Below, in pieces: positions 24,313 to 31,974 of a DNA stretch of 32,407 nucleotides. Origin of the DNA: Sutcliffiella rhizosphaerae (lineage in GTDB: Bacteria > Bacillota > Bacilli > Bacillales > Bacillaceae_I). The notes under the pieces were generated by a model, which ran no database searches, had not been told where the DNA came from, and saw nothing but the letters and a program-made list of their open reading frames with translations. Position 1 is the stretch's first letter. Each line of letters opens with the position of its first letter. Location: positions 1-32,407 of the forward strand of contig NZ_CAKJTJ010000036.1 of the NCBI RefSeq assembly GCF_917563925.1. Direction: 5' to 3'. The translations under genes and the position numbers were made by a program.

Positions 24313-27300
24313 TCACACCCTTTCGATATCTTCTGCAGTAATTTCTGTTAAATCAGCTTCCGTGAGTTGTTCTATATTACTCAAACGACTGGCCTGGAGA
24401 TTCAACGATCTTTCATAGACATTTCTAACATAGCGTCCATTGCCAAAATTGCTGTCAGTGCTACCTTCTATAAATACTTGCTCCAATTTCTCCACTGCTT
24501 CCACTGTCAGTTTAAAACCATGGTCATTGTAAAACTTCTGAGCTATTTCCATCAGTTCCATCAATTCATAATCAGGAAACTCAATGATAGTTGGAAATCT
24601 AGACTTTAACCCTGAATTCACAGACAAGAATCGCTCCATATCCTCGGTGTATCCAGCTAGAATGACAACAAGACGGTCCCGATGGTCATCCATCATTTTT
24701 ACGAGGGTATCGATTGCTTCTTTACCAAAATCACCCGCACCACCCTGTGCAAGTGCGTAAGCTTCATCGATAAACAACACACCATCCATTGCTTCTTCAA
24801 TGACCTCTCTTGTTTTAATCGCTGTCTGTCCAACAAATCCTGCGACCAGTCCAGAACGGTCCGTTTCCACCAGTTTATTTGCCTTGATAATTCCCAAGCT
24901 ATACAGCACATTTGCGATGACCCTTGCCATCATCGTCTTTCCTGTGCCGGGATTTCCGGTAAATATCATATGCAGGGTCTTGTTTTCATCTACCGGCAAG
25001 CCCAGCTTTTTACGCTTTGCTTGGATACGCAAGAGAGCATGTAAGCTCCGGACGTGATTTTTCACCTCTTCTAACCCAGCAATACTTGCTAGTGCCGTTT
25101 CTAAATCATAGTTTTTCAGAACACTTTCAGTCGGCTTAATGTCCTGTGGCAGAATAACGTTCATTTCCTCTACTGCAACATCAGCCATCGCAATTCTCAA
25201 CGATTGATTTCGTGTAATTTCCTCCAAATAATTACGTACCATTCTTCCATTTCCAGAGTGACGGCTGGACTGTTTGTGCAGGACAGCAATTTGCTCCTTT
25301 AGGACACCTTCTGACTCCTTAGTTAGGATGAATCCTTTGGAAGAACTAATAATTTTTGCAATGTCAAAAAGCTCCGTATCTGTATAATCTGGAAAATTTA
25401 CTTGAAGTGGAAATCTGGATTCTAGCCCACTATTAGACTTCAAAAACTCCTTCATTTCCTTGTTATAGCCGGCAAGAATAACTACAATATCCTCCCGGTG
25501 ATCTTCCATCAGCTTAACAAGGGTATTAACTGCTTCCTGCCCATAGCCTGTATTGGATGCGAGGCCATATGCTTCATCTATAAATAGCACCCCACCAAGC
25601 GCTGAACGAAATATTTCCTCCGTTTTTTTCGAAGTTTGGCCTGCATGCTCTCCAGTCAAGCCTCCACTGTCCACTTCCACGAAGTTTCCGGATTTCAATA
25701 GCCCCATCTCTTTAAACATATTAGCCATAATTCTCGCAACTGTAGTCTTTCCGGTCCCCGGATTACCACTGAAAATCATATGCAGTGACTGGGTAGCATC
25801 TACCTTTAATCCCGCTTCCCGGCGTTTTTTCTCTGCAATGAGGAGATTTTGCTGGGTACGGATAAGCTGTTTCACGTTTTCCAGCCCGACTACCTGGGAA
25901 AGCCTTGCCTCTAGGTCAAATTTACTGTTATCCTCAAACGCAAAATCCTCGTAGGTGAGTTCATCCATCGGTGCATCTGTCTCATGAATCAGGCGGCTCG
26001 ACTGTTTAAGAATCGCTGCTTCAATTATATTTCGAACTAGTCGCCCGTTTCCACTATCATTCTTTCCTTTAATTTGACTTTTTTCAAATAACTTGAGCAT
26101 CGCATCTTTGCAGCTGTCTGTAATTCGGTATCCCTTTTGTTTACTGATAATGCGGGAAATTTCCCACATTTCATCAGGAGTATAGTCCTCAAATTGAACG
26201 ATATTCGGAAAACGAGATCTCAACCCAGGGTTCGTATTTAGAAATTGCTTCATTTCCTCACTATATCCAGCCAGGATCACAACGAGCTCATCACGGTAAT
26301 CCTCCATCCCTTTCACAAGGGTATCGATAGCTTCAATCCCAAACGTGTCATGCTCATTCCGAGATAGCGTGTATGCTTCATCAATAAAAAGGACCCCGCC
26401 AAGTGCGGATTTAATCACATCATTTGTAAGTCTAGCGGTTTGCCCGACATACTCCCCGACAAGATCAGCACGGGTCACTTCCCGCAGCTGACCAGTGGAC
26501 AACACTCCGATTGCCTTTAGATACTTTGCCACAATACGGGCAATTGTCGTTTTCCCTGTACCAGGGTTACCTGTAAAGACCATATGCATGGATATATTTG
26601 TTCGACTGAATCCTTTACTTTCCCGTAGCTGTTGGATTTTCAGATTATCCTCTATTTTTAAGATATAATCTTTTACACTATCAATCCCGACAATCTGCTC
26701 GAGCTCTTTTTTAATATCAGCAATGCTTGATTCTTTCATGCCCCGTAAGAAGTTTTCTAGCAATATCATCTCTGTACGAGTGAGCGCTACATATTTCTCA
26801 TTTTCTATTTTTATATGAACATATTCATCAATCTTTCCTGGGCTTTTGAGTTTTACCTCTGAAATAGGTTGATAAATGTGTTGCTCGGCTATCTCATTTA
26901 GTCCGCTAATGCCAGTAACAGTCTTGAACTGCTTTGCAAGGAATTGAGAAACTTCTGGATCATACGATAGCGTAACAGCCAAATCGGAAGCACATTTTGC
27001 TTTTAGGTTCTCTAGAATTCGAATGCCAATTTGCTGAATCTCTGCTTCCGTAAAAGGATCTATATGAATCAAATCCCCAATGGCATCCATAAAATCACTG
27101 CCAAACATATGGTAAGCATCTTTTTCCTTCCGTTCAGAAAGAAAGACAAAATACTTTTGGTTTGCATGAATCTCACTTATCGTCTGCTGATCCAACACAC
27201 CTGTTGCATCCATCAAACGATTTTCATGCTGTGTGTATCGAGCTGATAAAGTATATGTACCGCTCCTTGTCAATTGAGCAATGGTATCCACCACATTAGA

Positions 27301-27936
27301 CGGAGCCTTTTCAATATTTTCAAATAATACAATGTCAGACTTAGCATATAAAGATTTATACAGGTCAGAAAGGAAAAGCTGATACTCAGTGGCTGTAGTA
27401 TAAGATGCGAGATCTATTCTCGAAACTGTCTCATATTGAACAAGCCTCCTATCTTTAAGCAAGCTTGCCATTCTCGTGACACTGGATTTTCTCCCAGATC
27501 CCTTGTGGCCAAAGATAAAGATCGAATTCTTAGGCTTCAATGGATGCATTCCGGTTACAAACGGACGTTTAAAAGCAATACTCAGACTTTCTAAATAACG
27601 CCTCTGACCAATCCATTCACTACCCAGCAATCCGTAGAGCTGCCGAAAAATTATATTAATATTTTCCTCAGATATTCTACTTGTTTGCATTGGTACTTCC
27701 ATCGAGTTATTACGAGATGCTGTCTGGTATGGTGCACTGACGTTTCCTTGACCACCTGCACGATTTTCTGAAGCAATAGGAGGGTTTGACCTGCCTGTTG
27801 ATTGAGGAATACGGCTCTGATTGCCAGATGTACTCTTTCGATAGTTTTTTGAGATTAAACCATGCTTTTTATAATCATCATATATTTGCCATTCCGGAAA
27901 AAGAAATTTTAAAAGGCCAACAATTTTTGTTTTCAT
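24313..27936 (-). CDS. Giant AAA+ protein with three tandem CbxX/SpoVK-type domains
   Basis: A 1207-residue AAA+ ATPase. After a short N-terminus and a disordered Ser/Asn/Gln-rich stretch (31-88) comes a divergent P-loop module (about 90-360) with GHKGSGRKS (143-151) and no canonical Walker B. Three full CbxX/CfqX-type modules follow, each about 268 residues. Walker A is GNPGTGKT at 456, 724 and 994. GVLFIDEAY recurs near 514, 782 and 1052. LAGY, SRFP and an Asn-Gly-Arg...Arg-Asn element (630-636, 896-902, 1166-1172) also recur in each. Relatives include SpoVK, RuBisCO activase CbbX and the EccA ATPase of type VII secretion, all remodelling ATPases. AAAGGGAG precedes the ATG. It heads a three-gene operon with two membrane proteins, so it may drive assembly or secretion at the membrane; this is inferred. 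Confidence 0.9.
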   Translation of the reverse strand: MKTKIVGLLKFLFPEWQIYDDYKKHGLISKNYRKSTSGNQSRIPQSTGRSNPPIASENRAGGQGNVSAPYQTASRNNSMEVPMQTSRISEENINIIFRQLYGLLGSEWIGQRRYLESLSIAFKRPFVTGMHPLKPKNSIFIFGHKGSGRKSSVTRMASLLKDRRLVQYETVSRIDLASYTTATEYQLFLSDLYKSLYAKSDIVLFENIEKAPSNVVDTIAQLTRSGTYTLSARYTQHENRLMDATGVLDQQTISEIHANQKYFVFLSERKEKDAYHMFGSDFMDAIGDLIHIDPFTEAEIQQIGIRILENLKAKCASDLAVTLSYDPEVSQFLAKQFKTVTGISGLNEIAEQHIYQPISEVKLKSPGKIDEYVHIKIENEKYVALTRTEMILLENFLRGMKESSIADIKKELEQIVGIDSVKDYILKIEDNLKIQQLRESKGFSRTNISMHMVFTGNPGTGKTTIARIVAKYLKAIGVLSTGQLREVTRADLVGEYVGQTARLTNDVIKSALGGVLFIDEAYTLSRNEHDTFGIEAIDTLVKGMEDYRDELVVILAGYSEEMKQFLNTNPGLRSRFPNIVQFEDYTPDEMWEISRIISKQKGYRITDSCKDAMLKLFEKSQIKGKNDSGNGRLVRNIIEAAILKQSSRLIHETDAPMDELTYEDFAFEDNSKFDLEARLSQVVGLENVKQLIRTQQNLLIAEKKRREAGLKVDATQSLHMIFSGNPGTGKTTVARIMANMFKEMGLLKSGNFVEVDSGGLTGEHAGQTSKKTEEIFRSALGGVLFIDEAYGLASNTGYGQEAVNTLVKLMEDHREDIVVILAGYNKEMKEFLKSNSGLESRFPLQVNFPDYTDTELFDIAKIISSSKGFILTKESEGVLKEQIAVLHKQSSRHSGNGRMVRNYLEEITRNQSLRIAMADVAVEEMNVILPQDIKPTESVLKNYDLETALASIAGLEEVKNHVRSLHALLRIQAKRKKLGLPVDENKTLHMIFTGNPGTGKTMMARVIANVLYSLGIIKANKLVETDRSGLVAGFVGQTAIKTREVIEEAMDGVLFIDEAYALAQGGAGDFGKEAIDTLVKMMDDHRDRLVVILAGYTEDMERFLSVNSGLKSRFPTIIEFPDYELMELMEIAQKFYNDHGFKLTVEAVEKLEQVFIEGSTDSNFGNGRYVRNVYERSLNLQASRLSNIEQLTEADLTEITAEDIERV

Positions 27937-28079
27937 TCATGTCTCCCTTTCATTGAAGAGCTTACTTGTATAGTATATCGGTATTTAGAGGATTGATGTT
28001 TATTGGAAATGTAGATTTTGGAACTATTCTTGTGTTGGTAAGTATGGGATTATTTTACCATATTAGAGGGGGGAATTAT

Positions 28080-28530
28080 ATGGGGGGGCGAATAGTGGTG
28101 CAATATTCTGGTCACTCTTTATTTAGAAGTAAATATATATCTACAACAATGGCAGTACCAGCACTAGCAATGTTTGATGTACCAATTCTAGTAGCACACT
28201 TATTTGTATTCTACTTTGATATCTTTGCTATTATCACGCCACCAGTAGCCTTAGTATTCTTTGTGGCAGCTGGACTGGCAAGTGGAGATCCAATGCGAAC
28301 AAGTATGATCTCACTAAGACTGTCAATTGCAGGATTCTAAGTCTATTCATTTTGTTTACGACCCTGCTATGCTATTAATAGATACAACCGGATTGCCAGC
28401 AAATGCAACTGAGTTCGCCTTTGCCTCAGTCACAGATATTGCGACCATTTTAGTTATTTCGACCATAGCGGTTGTCGCCATCAGTGCTGCTATGATGGTT
28501 ATATAAAAACTAACTTAGGAGTCATTAACC
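28080..28530 (+). pseudogene. Decayed fragment of TRAP fused permease gene
   Basis: From about 28138 the sequence is roughly 90% identical by eye to 18828-19215 of the intact TRAP permease gene, in the same orientation, covering codons about 497-625. The copy has a stop at 28338-28340 (GGATTCTAA against GGATTCTTA), a 2-base loss shortly after it, and a 1-base loss near 28490. Similarity ends near 28530. A frame from ATG 28080 with a G-rich ribosome site runs into the fragment for 86 codons and might be translated, but would give a useless membrane stub. It could be a decayed duplicate of the local gene or the remnant of a paralogous TRAP operon. Confidence 0.88.
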
Positions 28531-28569
28531 TGCAACATTTATAATCAGATTTTCTCTTCCAACGGTATA

Positions 28570-28612
28570 TACTATTTTTGAGGGTTGGAGGGACAGGCAC
28601 CACCACCCTACC
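28570..28612. repeat. Possible Bacillaceae GGGACAGGCACC-type repeat
   Basis: The stretch holds GGAGGGACAGGCACC followed by ACCACCCT. From memory, GGGACAGGCACC motifs recur at gene ends in many Bacillus genomes. Only one copy is present here, so the call depends on recall. Confidence 0.3.
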
Positions 28613-28658
28613 TTTCTGTGCTTTAAAGTAGGTTTACCTTTCCAGTCAACCAACTAAT

Positions 28659-29098
28659 TTAAAATCCATATTTCGATAAATCAGTTTCCCATAACCCAAG
28701 CTGGCCTTTTGCTGGGATACGTTCATTCAAGATCTTCATGTCTTGAACCTCCCAAGCATACCCACCCACATTAAAATCTCCTAAAAAAAATCATTTCCTG
28801 ATACGATTTGTCCATTTTCCAGGACTGCTGATGTCTGATTTTTTTCCGTTATCTTCAGACAATTTTCAAGCCTGCAGACAGCAATGATCATTCCGGTCGG
28901 AAGGGTCTCTTCTGTATATCCATGCTTACCGAGGAGCGAACGGATGGCCACATGCCTGCAGACAGCCTTATCTATTTTTTTACTTGTATGAATGGCTAGC
29001 GGCCCGCGATAATTTGTTTTCCATGACCTTGTTTCAAATTCATTCTCTCGAAGGGCAAAAAGACTTGCCCAAGGCTGAATCATAGATAATACCTTCAT
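28659..29098 (-). pseudogene. ASCH-domain protein gene with a homopolymer frameshift
   Basis: The first 105 codons read as an ASCH (ASC-1 homology) domain: MKVLSMIQPWASLFA, KTNYRGPLAIHTSKK and GMIIAVCRLENC. The frame then stops at 28781 right after a run of eight A (28783-28790; T on the gene strand). In the shifted frame the expected ending continues, GDFNVGGYAWEVQDM, then IPAKGQLGLWETDL, stopping at 28659. Adding one T restores a full protein of about 145 residues. ASCH domains bind RNA or nucleotides. This is either a real slippage mutation or a homopolymer sequencing error; programmed slippage is less likely. The ribosome site is weak. Confidence 0.82.
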
Positions 29099-29263
29099 TC
29101 TTCCCGGCCACCAATCTATAAAGTTTCGTTTGTCTTATCGTTGTCCGTAGAGAAGAATATTATTAGCAAAAAGGTTTAATTGGAATTCGGAAATCAGATT
29201 TAATGAAAATTTACATTTTTTATGATAAATTTAATTTGATCCTTTAATTATGTTGTTCATTGT

Positions 29264-29479
29264 ATGAGTGTCAGAGGAATGGCTGTTCCTACTCTTGGAG
29301 CAAAAGTCATCTTTGAAGCAATCCTTAAGACATTTGCAGGTATCGACTATCCTTCTATTGAGCCAAAATGGAAGCTTGCTATTGAAGAAGCGAAACAAAA
29401 GCGTAAAGCAAGCATGAAAAATTCAGTCAAAGCTACTAAAGCCAAAAAAGAAAGTGAACAACTAACAATTAAAGTATAA
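29264..29479 (+). CDS. Small Lys-rich protein of unknown function, possibly a gene remnant
   Basis: A 71-residue frame I do not recognise. The N-terminal half (GMAVPTLGAKVIFEAILKTF) may be helical and the C-terminal half is very Lys/Ala-rich, giving a strongly basic tail. No good ribosome site precedes the ATG, which argues for a truncated 3' end of a longer gene. A clear terminator starts seven bases beyond the stop, which argues that a real transcript ends here. Both fit a remnant that kept its terminator. Confidence 0.45.
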   Translation: MSVRGMAVPTLGAKVIFEAILKTFAGIDYPSIEPKWKLAIEEAKQKRKASMKNSVKATKAKKESEQLTIKV

Positions 29480-29485
29480 TCAAAC

Positions 29486-29523
29486 GCAGCAGGAATCTTC
29501 CTTTTTCTTGCTGCTTCTTTTTA
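29486..29523 (+). terminator. Intrinsic terminator
   Basis: GCAGCAGGAA (29486-29495) pairs with TTCTTGCTGC (29505-29514) with one wobble and is followed by TTCTTTTT. It directly follows the small Lys-rich frame. Confidence 0.8.
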
Positions 29524-29554
29524 TAAAGTGAAAATGATAGTTAGGGTGATTCTA

Positions 29555-29740
29555 GTGATTTGTAAGTGTGGTGGAATTTTATCAATGATACGGATTGAGA
29601 AGTATCCTGACAAGATTAAGGACAAAATCAACTATGAACGGTTGTGTGATGTAGAATGTCTTTCTTGTGGTCAAACTTACTATAGCCAACCATACGATTT
29701 TGGAAAAACGATTAATAAGGTCAAAAAGATTACAGATTAG
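29555..29740 (+). CDS. Small zinc-ribbon-like protein
   Basis: About 61 residues from a GTG that lies six bases after AGGGTG; an ATG 27 bases upstream has no better site. The sequence has CKCGG near its N-terminus and CLSCG about 35 residues later, preceded by another Cys (LCDVECLSCG). That spacing suits a small zinc ribbon binding one metal through four cysteines. Such proteins often act in nucleic-acid or protein contacts of phage and mobile-element origin. No closer family is recognised. A bidirectional terminator follows about 70 bases later. Confidence 0.6.
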   Translation: MICKCGGILSMIRIEKYPDKIKDKINYERLCDVECLSCGQTYYSQPYDFGKTINKVKKITD

Positions 29741-29810
29741 GAAGAATGGTATCTACTCCCTCCTAGATGGAACGGCGAATGCTATTTGATAATAAAGTGC
29801 TCACATGCTA

Positions 29811-29862
29811 AAAAAGCCCTTCAACCATTGGTATATATACATTCATGTTTAAATGGCTTTTT
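29811..29862. terminator. Bidirectional terminator between zinc-ribbon and HEPN-like genes
   Basis: AAAAAGCC...CAT (29811-29828) pairs with ATG...GGCTTTTT (29845-29862) over 18 positions with three mismatches, with A and T runs at the outer ends. It can end both convergent transcripts. Confidence 0.65.
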
Positions 29863-29870
29863 ATTTTCGC

Positions 29871-29927
29871 CTATGTTGGTGTTATACAATTGTAGATGCG
29901 AACTTTTTAGTATAGGTGCCAACATAG
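29871..29927. repeat. Inverted repeat beyond the HEPN-like gene
   Basis: A perfect 9-bp inverted repeat (CTATGTTGG at 29871-29879, CCAACATAG at 29919-29927) has further TATAC/GTATA pairing inside. It lies 14 bases beyond the HEPN-like stop and may stabilise the mRNA end. Confidence 0.5.
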
Positions 29928-29940
29928 ATTCTGGGTTGTT

Positions 29941-30768
29941 TTATTTAATAATTATGTTAATGCTTGGATGGTCTTTAATTATTTGCAAGGCGGCTTTGTA
30001 TGTATCAGGCTCTATAATGTCCAATGAGACATTGCCTTTTTTAAATTCGTCTGTATTTTTATATTGAGTCAAAATTGGTACATGCCCACCGTTATCCTTT
30101 ATCATGCTATTTACATGTTCCACTCCCTTAAGAACAATGGGAGCTATATCATAAATATAAGATTCATATAAATGCTGTATGAACATCATAGTAACCTCTA
30201 CATGAACATCTATAGATATAAGGTCTGGCATTTTCTCAATATCTACTTTTACATGTTTCCACCCTTTGAATTTTAATAAATCTTCTTTAGTAGCGAGTAT
30301 TCTGGTGGGTTGGGATACTCGTTCTATGATATTTGTTAAAGGAAACCCGTAGTGTAATGCATAATTCCTTAATAAGACCATGAAACGGTAAGATATGTGG
30401 TTGTCGTAGAAGTCATTAGTTTTCTTTTGAAATTCCTTCATCTTTTCTTTTCCGAAATGTTTTTTGTTATGCCTTTCTCCATAATCTATAAACATTTGTA
30501 GGGATGATAAGAAATTGATTAATAGACGGTTTGCTTCTAAACCTAGTTGTTCATTGTCCAAATGTTTCTCGATTTGTGAAGTGAAACTTAAATATTCCTC
30601 TTTATTTCTCTTCACTAAGTTATATACATCTTCCATTTCGGAAATTTTACCTGCTTCTGCTAACCTAGTTAAGTGAGTATCGTATTCTTCTTTTGAGATA
30701 TGGTTTTGAATAATGAATTGATGCACTCCATCTTTTGAGCGTTCTCTATAACCAATTCCGAAAATCAT
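29941..30768 (-). CDS. HEPN-like protein of unknown function
   Basis: A 275-residue, largely helical soluble protein. After a short N-terminal part (IFGIGYRERSKDGVHQFII) come long charged helices. The segment FMVLLRNYALHYGFP contains Arg134-Asn135...His139, fitting the R-polar-x-x-x-H motif (Rx4-6H) of HEPN domains, many of which are RNases in toxin-antitoxin and abortive-infection systems. The fold assignment rests on this motif and helical context only. The start at 30768 follows a GGGGGG-rich ribosome site; a longer frame begins at 30879 without one. It has a good promoter 120 bases upstream and stands alone. Confidence 0.72.
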   Translation of the reverse strand: MIFGIGYRERSKDGVHQFIIQNHISKEEYDTHLTRLAEAGKISEMEDVYNLVKRNKEEYLSFTSQIEKHLDNEQLGLEANRLLINFLSSLQMFIDYGERHNKKHFGKEKMKEFQKKTNDFYDNHISYRFMVLLRNYALHYGFPLTNIIERVSQPTRILATKEDLLKFKGWKHVKVDIEKMPDLISIDVHVEVTMMFIQHLYESYIYDIAPIVLKGVEHVNSMIKDNGGHVPILTQYKNTDEFKKGNVSLDIIEPDTYKAALQIIKDHPSINIIIK

Positions 30769-30891
30769 GCATTTCCCCCCTGTTATAGCTATGCATTTTG
30801 TTTTTCTGCTTTTATTACTTAGCAAACTGCCCTGAAAATCAGCTGTTATTCCCCATATATTTCTTTTCGGACATATCATATTAATGATTTC

Positions 30892-30920
30892 ATTATCACT
30901 CAGAATAAGGCTAAATTCAA
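30892..30920 (-). promoter_or_regulatory. SigA-type promoter of the HEPN-like gene
   Basis: On the minus strand TTGAAT (30915-30920) and GATAAT (30892-30897) are 17 bases apart. The implied start near 30885 leaves a leader of about 115 bases. Confidence 0.55.
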
Positions 30921-30984
30921 ATATGACTCGCTATCTATTGATGGTGCAAAAGTAACCCTCTGTGAACCTGCCGCTATAACTTCC

Positions 30985-31015
30985 AAAAAAAAGGCATGCA
31001 TTATCTGCACACCTT
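30985..31015 (-). terminator. Intrinsic terminator of the recombinase unit
   Basis: On the minus strand AAGGTGTGCA (31006-31015) pairs with TGCATGCCTT (30991-31000) with two wobbles and is followed by eight T. It lies 90 bases beyond the 38-aa frame. Confidence 0.8.
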
Positions 31016-31105
31016 ATAGTTTTCTACTTATACTTATTTTTCTGTATAGGGCTATAACAGCCTTATTTCGGCTTTCCCATGCTTCATTTCGTGTTGCTGG
31101 TACTT

Positions 31106-31222
31106 TTATTCCCTTTCCATTTCATCCATTAAATCAGCTAACTTACGGCATTTGAACGGCTCTCTTGCTACACCGTTAATAATTAGCTCATACTCAAGAT
31201 TGATGGCGGCTAATGTCCTCAT
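31106..31222 (-). CDS. 38-aa ORF coupled to the serine recombinase
   Basis: A short frame, starting MRTLAAINLEYELIING and ending LADLMDEMERE, whose ATG overlaps the recombinase stop as ATGA. GGAGAAAGGAG lies just upstream inside the recombinase gene. The arrangement and the terminator after it make translation likely. The peptide looks like one strand-helix unit, similar in style to small plasmid or phage proteins. No function can be assigned. Confidence 0.5.
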   Translation of the reverse strand: MRTLAAINLEYELIINGVAREPFKCRKLADLMDEMERE

Positions 31223-31833
31223 GCTCCTTTCTCCTGTTCCTCTATTTCCTTTGCTAGCTTATAGAAGGTTGTTCGCTTCATTCCAGCTTCTTCTATAGCA
31301 GCTGTAGCCGTGATTTCCCCTGCTTTCCACTTTTCATATGCTCGGCAAAACTCATCTGTCGGTTCTGCTTTCGGTCTGCCAAATTGAACACCTTGCTTTA
31401 AAGCTACATCTATTCCTTCACGTTGCCTCTTTCGGATGCGTTCCCTCTCCTCTTGTGCCATCCAGGACAATATTTGAAGTACAAGGTCGGAGATGAAGCT
31501 CCCCATGCTGTCTTTGTATTTCGTTGTATCCAGTAGCGGCATATCCAGCACAACTATATCTGCTTTAATCTTCTTGGTGATTTCCTGCCATTCATTTAGG
31601 ATTTCATCTTTGTTCCTGCCGAAACGGTCAAGGGAGTGTATATATAGGATATCTCCTTCACGCAATGACCTTTTCATGAGTTGATAGTCGTTACGCTCAA
31701 AGTCCTTCCCTGATTGCTTATCTATGAATATATCCCGTTCTTCTATACCTTGTTCTTTCATGGATGCAATTTGTCTGCCTTCATTCTGGTCTTTGCTACT
31801 TACACGGACATAACCAAACTTTTTAGTATTCAC
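31219..31833 (-). CDS. Serine recombinase (resolvase/invertase family)
   Basis: A 204-residue small serine recombinase, the usual length for resolvases and invertases. The catalytic domain begins FGYVRVSSKDQNEGRQI with Arg10 and the nucleophile Ser12, and continues with SLDRFGRNKDEI and the long E helix MAQEERERIRKRQREGI. A C-terminal helix-turn-helix (ATAAIEEAGMKRTTFYKLA, about 175-193) binds DNA. It starts with GTG after AAAGGAGG. Such enzymes resolve transposition cointegrates or invert segments; no res or inversion site is evident nearby. The gap to the upstream IS terminator is only 28 bases, leaving little room for its own promoter. Confidence 0.92.
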   Translation of the reverse strand: MNTKKFGYVRVSSKDQNEGRQIASMKEQGIEERDIFIDKQSGKDFERNDYQLMKRSLREGDILYIHSLDRFGRNKDEILNEWQEITKKIKADIVVLDMPLLDTTKYKDSMGSFISDLVLQILSWMAQEERERIRKRQREGIDVALKQGVQFGRPKAEPTDEFCRAYEKWKAGEITATAAIEEAGMKRTTFYKLAKEIEEQEKGA

Positions 31834-31861
31834 TTTTTTATTCCTCCTTTAATACTGGTAT

Positions 31862-31888
31862 AAAAAAAGACCACTAAATGTGGTCTTT
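31862..31888 (-). terminator. Intrinsic terminator beyond the IS1182-type transposase
   Basis: A perfect 9-bp stem (31866-31874 with 31880-31888, loop TAAAT) is followed on the minus strand by a run of seven T. It blocks transcription from the transposase into the recombinase gene. Confidence 0.85.
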
Positions 31889-31901
31889 GCAGACCGTAGA
31901 C

Positions 31902-31936
31902 AACCCCCCATTTCAGCATCAGCTGAAATGGGGGTT
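31902..31936. other. GC-rich hairpin near the IS end
   Basis: AACCCCCCATTTCAGC and GCTGAAATGGGGGTT pair almost perfectly around a 3-base loop. There is no T run, so it is not an intrinsic terminator. Hairpins of this kind occur near IS ends and limit outside transcription or translation of the transposase. Confidence 0.55.
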
Positions 31937-31974
31937 TCGTTGATTTAAGGCATTTTGCTAGGAAGGGCAGAAGG

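Larger units (their letters stand above)
30769..31105. other. Gap between HEPN-like gene and recombinase unit
   Basis: This 337-base gap holds the HEPN-gene leader of about 115 bases, its promoter, and the terminator of the recombinase unit. The remaining 90 bases beside the 38-aa frame show nothing I can name. Confidence 0.6.

Noticed and set aside
25553..25954. Plus-strand frame opposite the triple-AAA gene
   Set aside because: Mirror of a conserved AAA module; similar mirror frames occur opposite each repeat.
27966..28079. Upstream extension of the TRAP pseudogene frame as a separate gene
   Set aside because: It has no ribosome site and shows no similarity to the permease; the better start in this frame is 28080.
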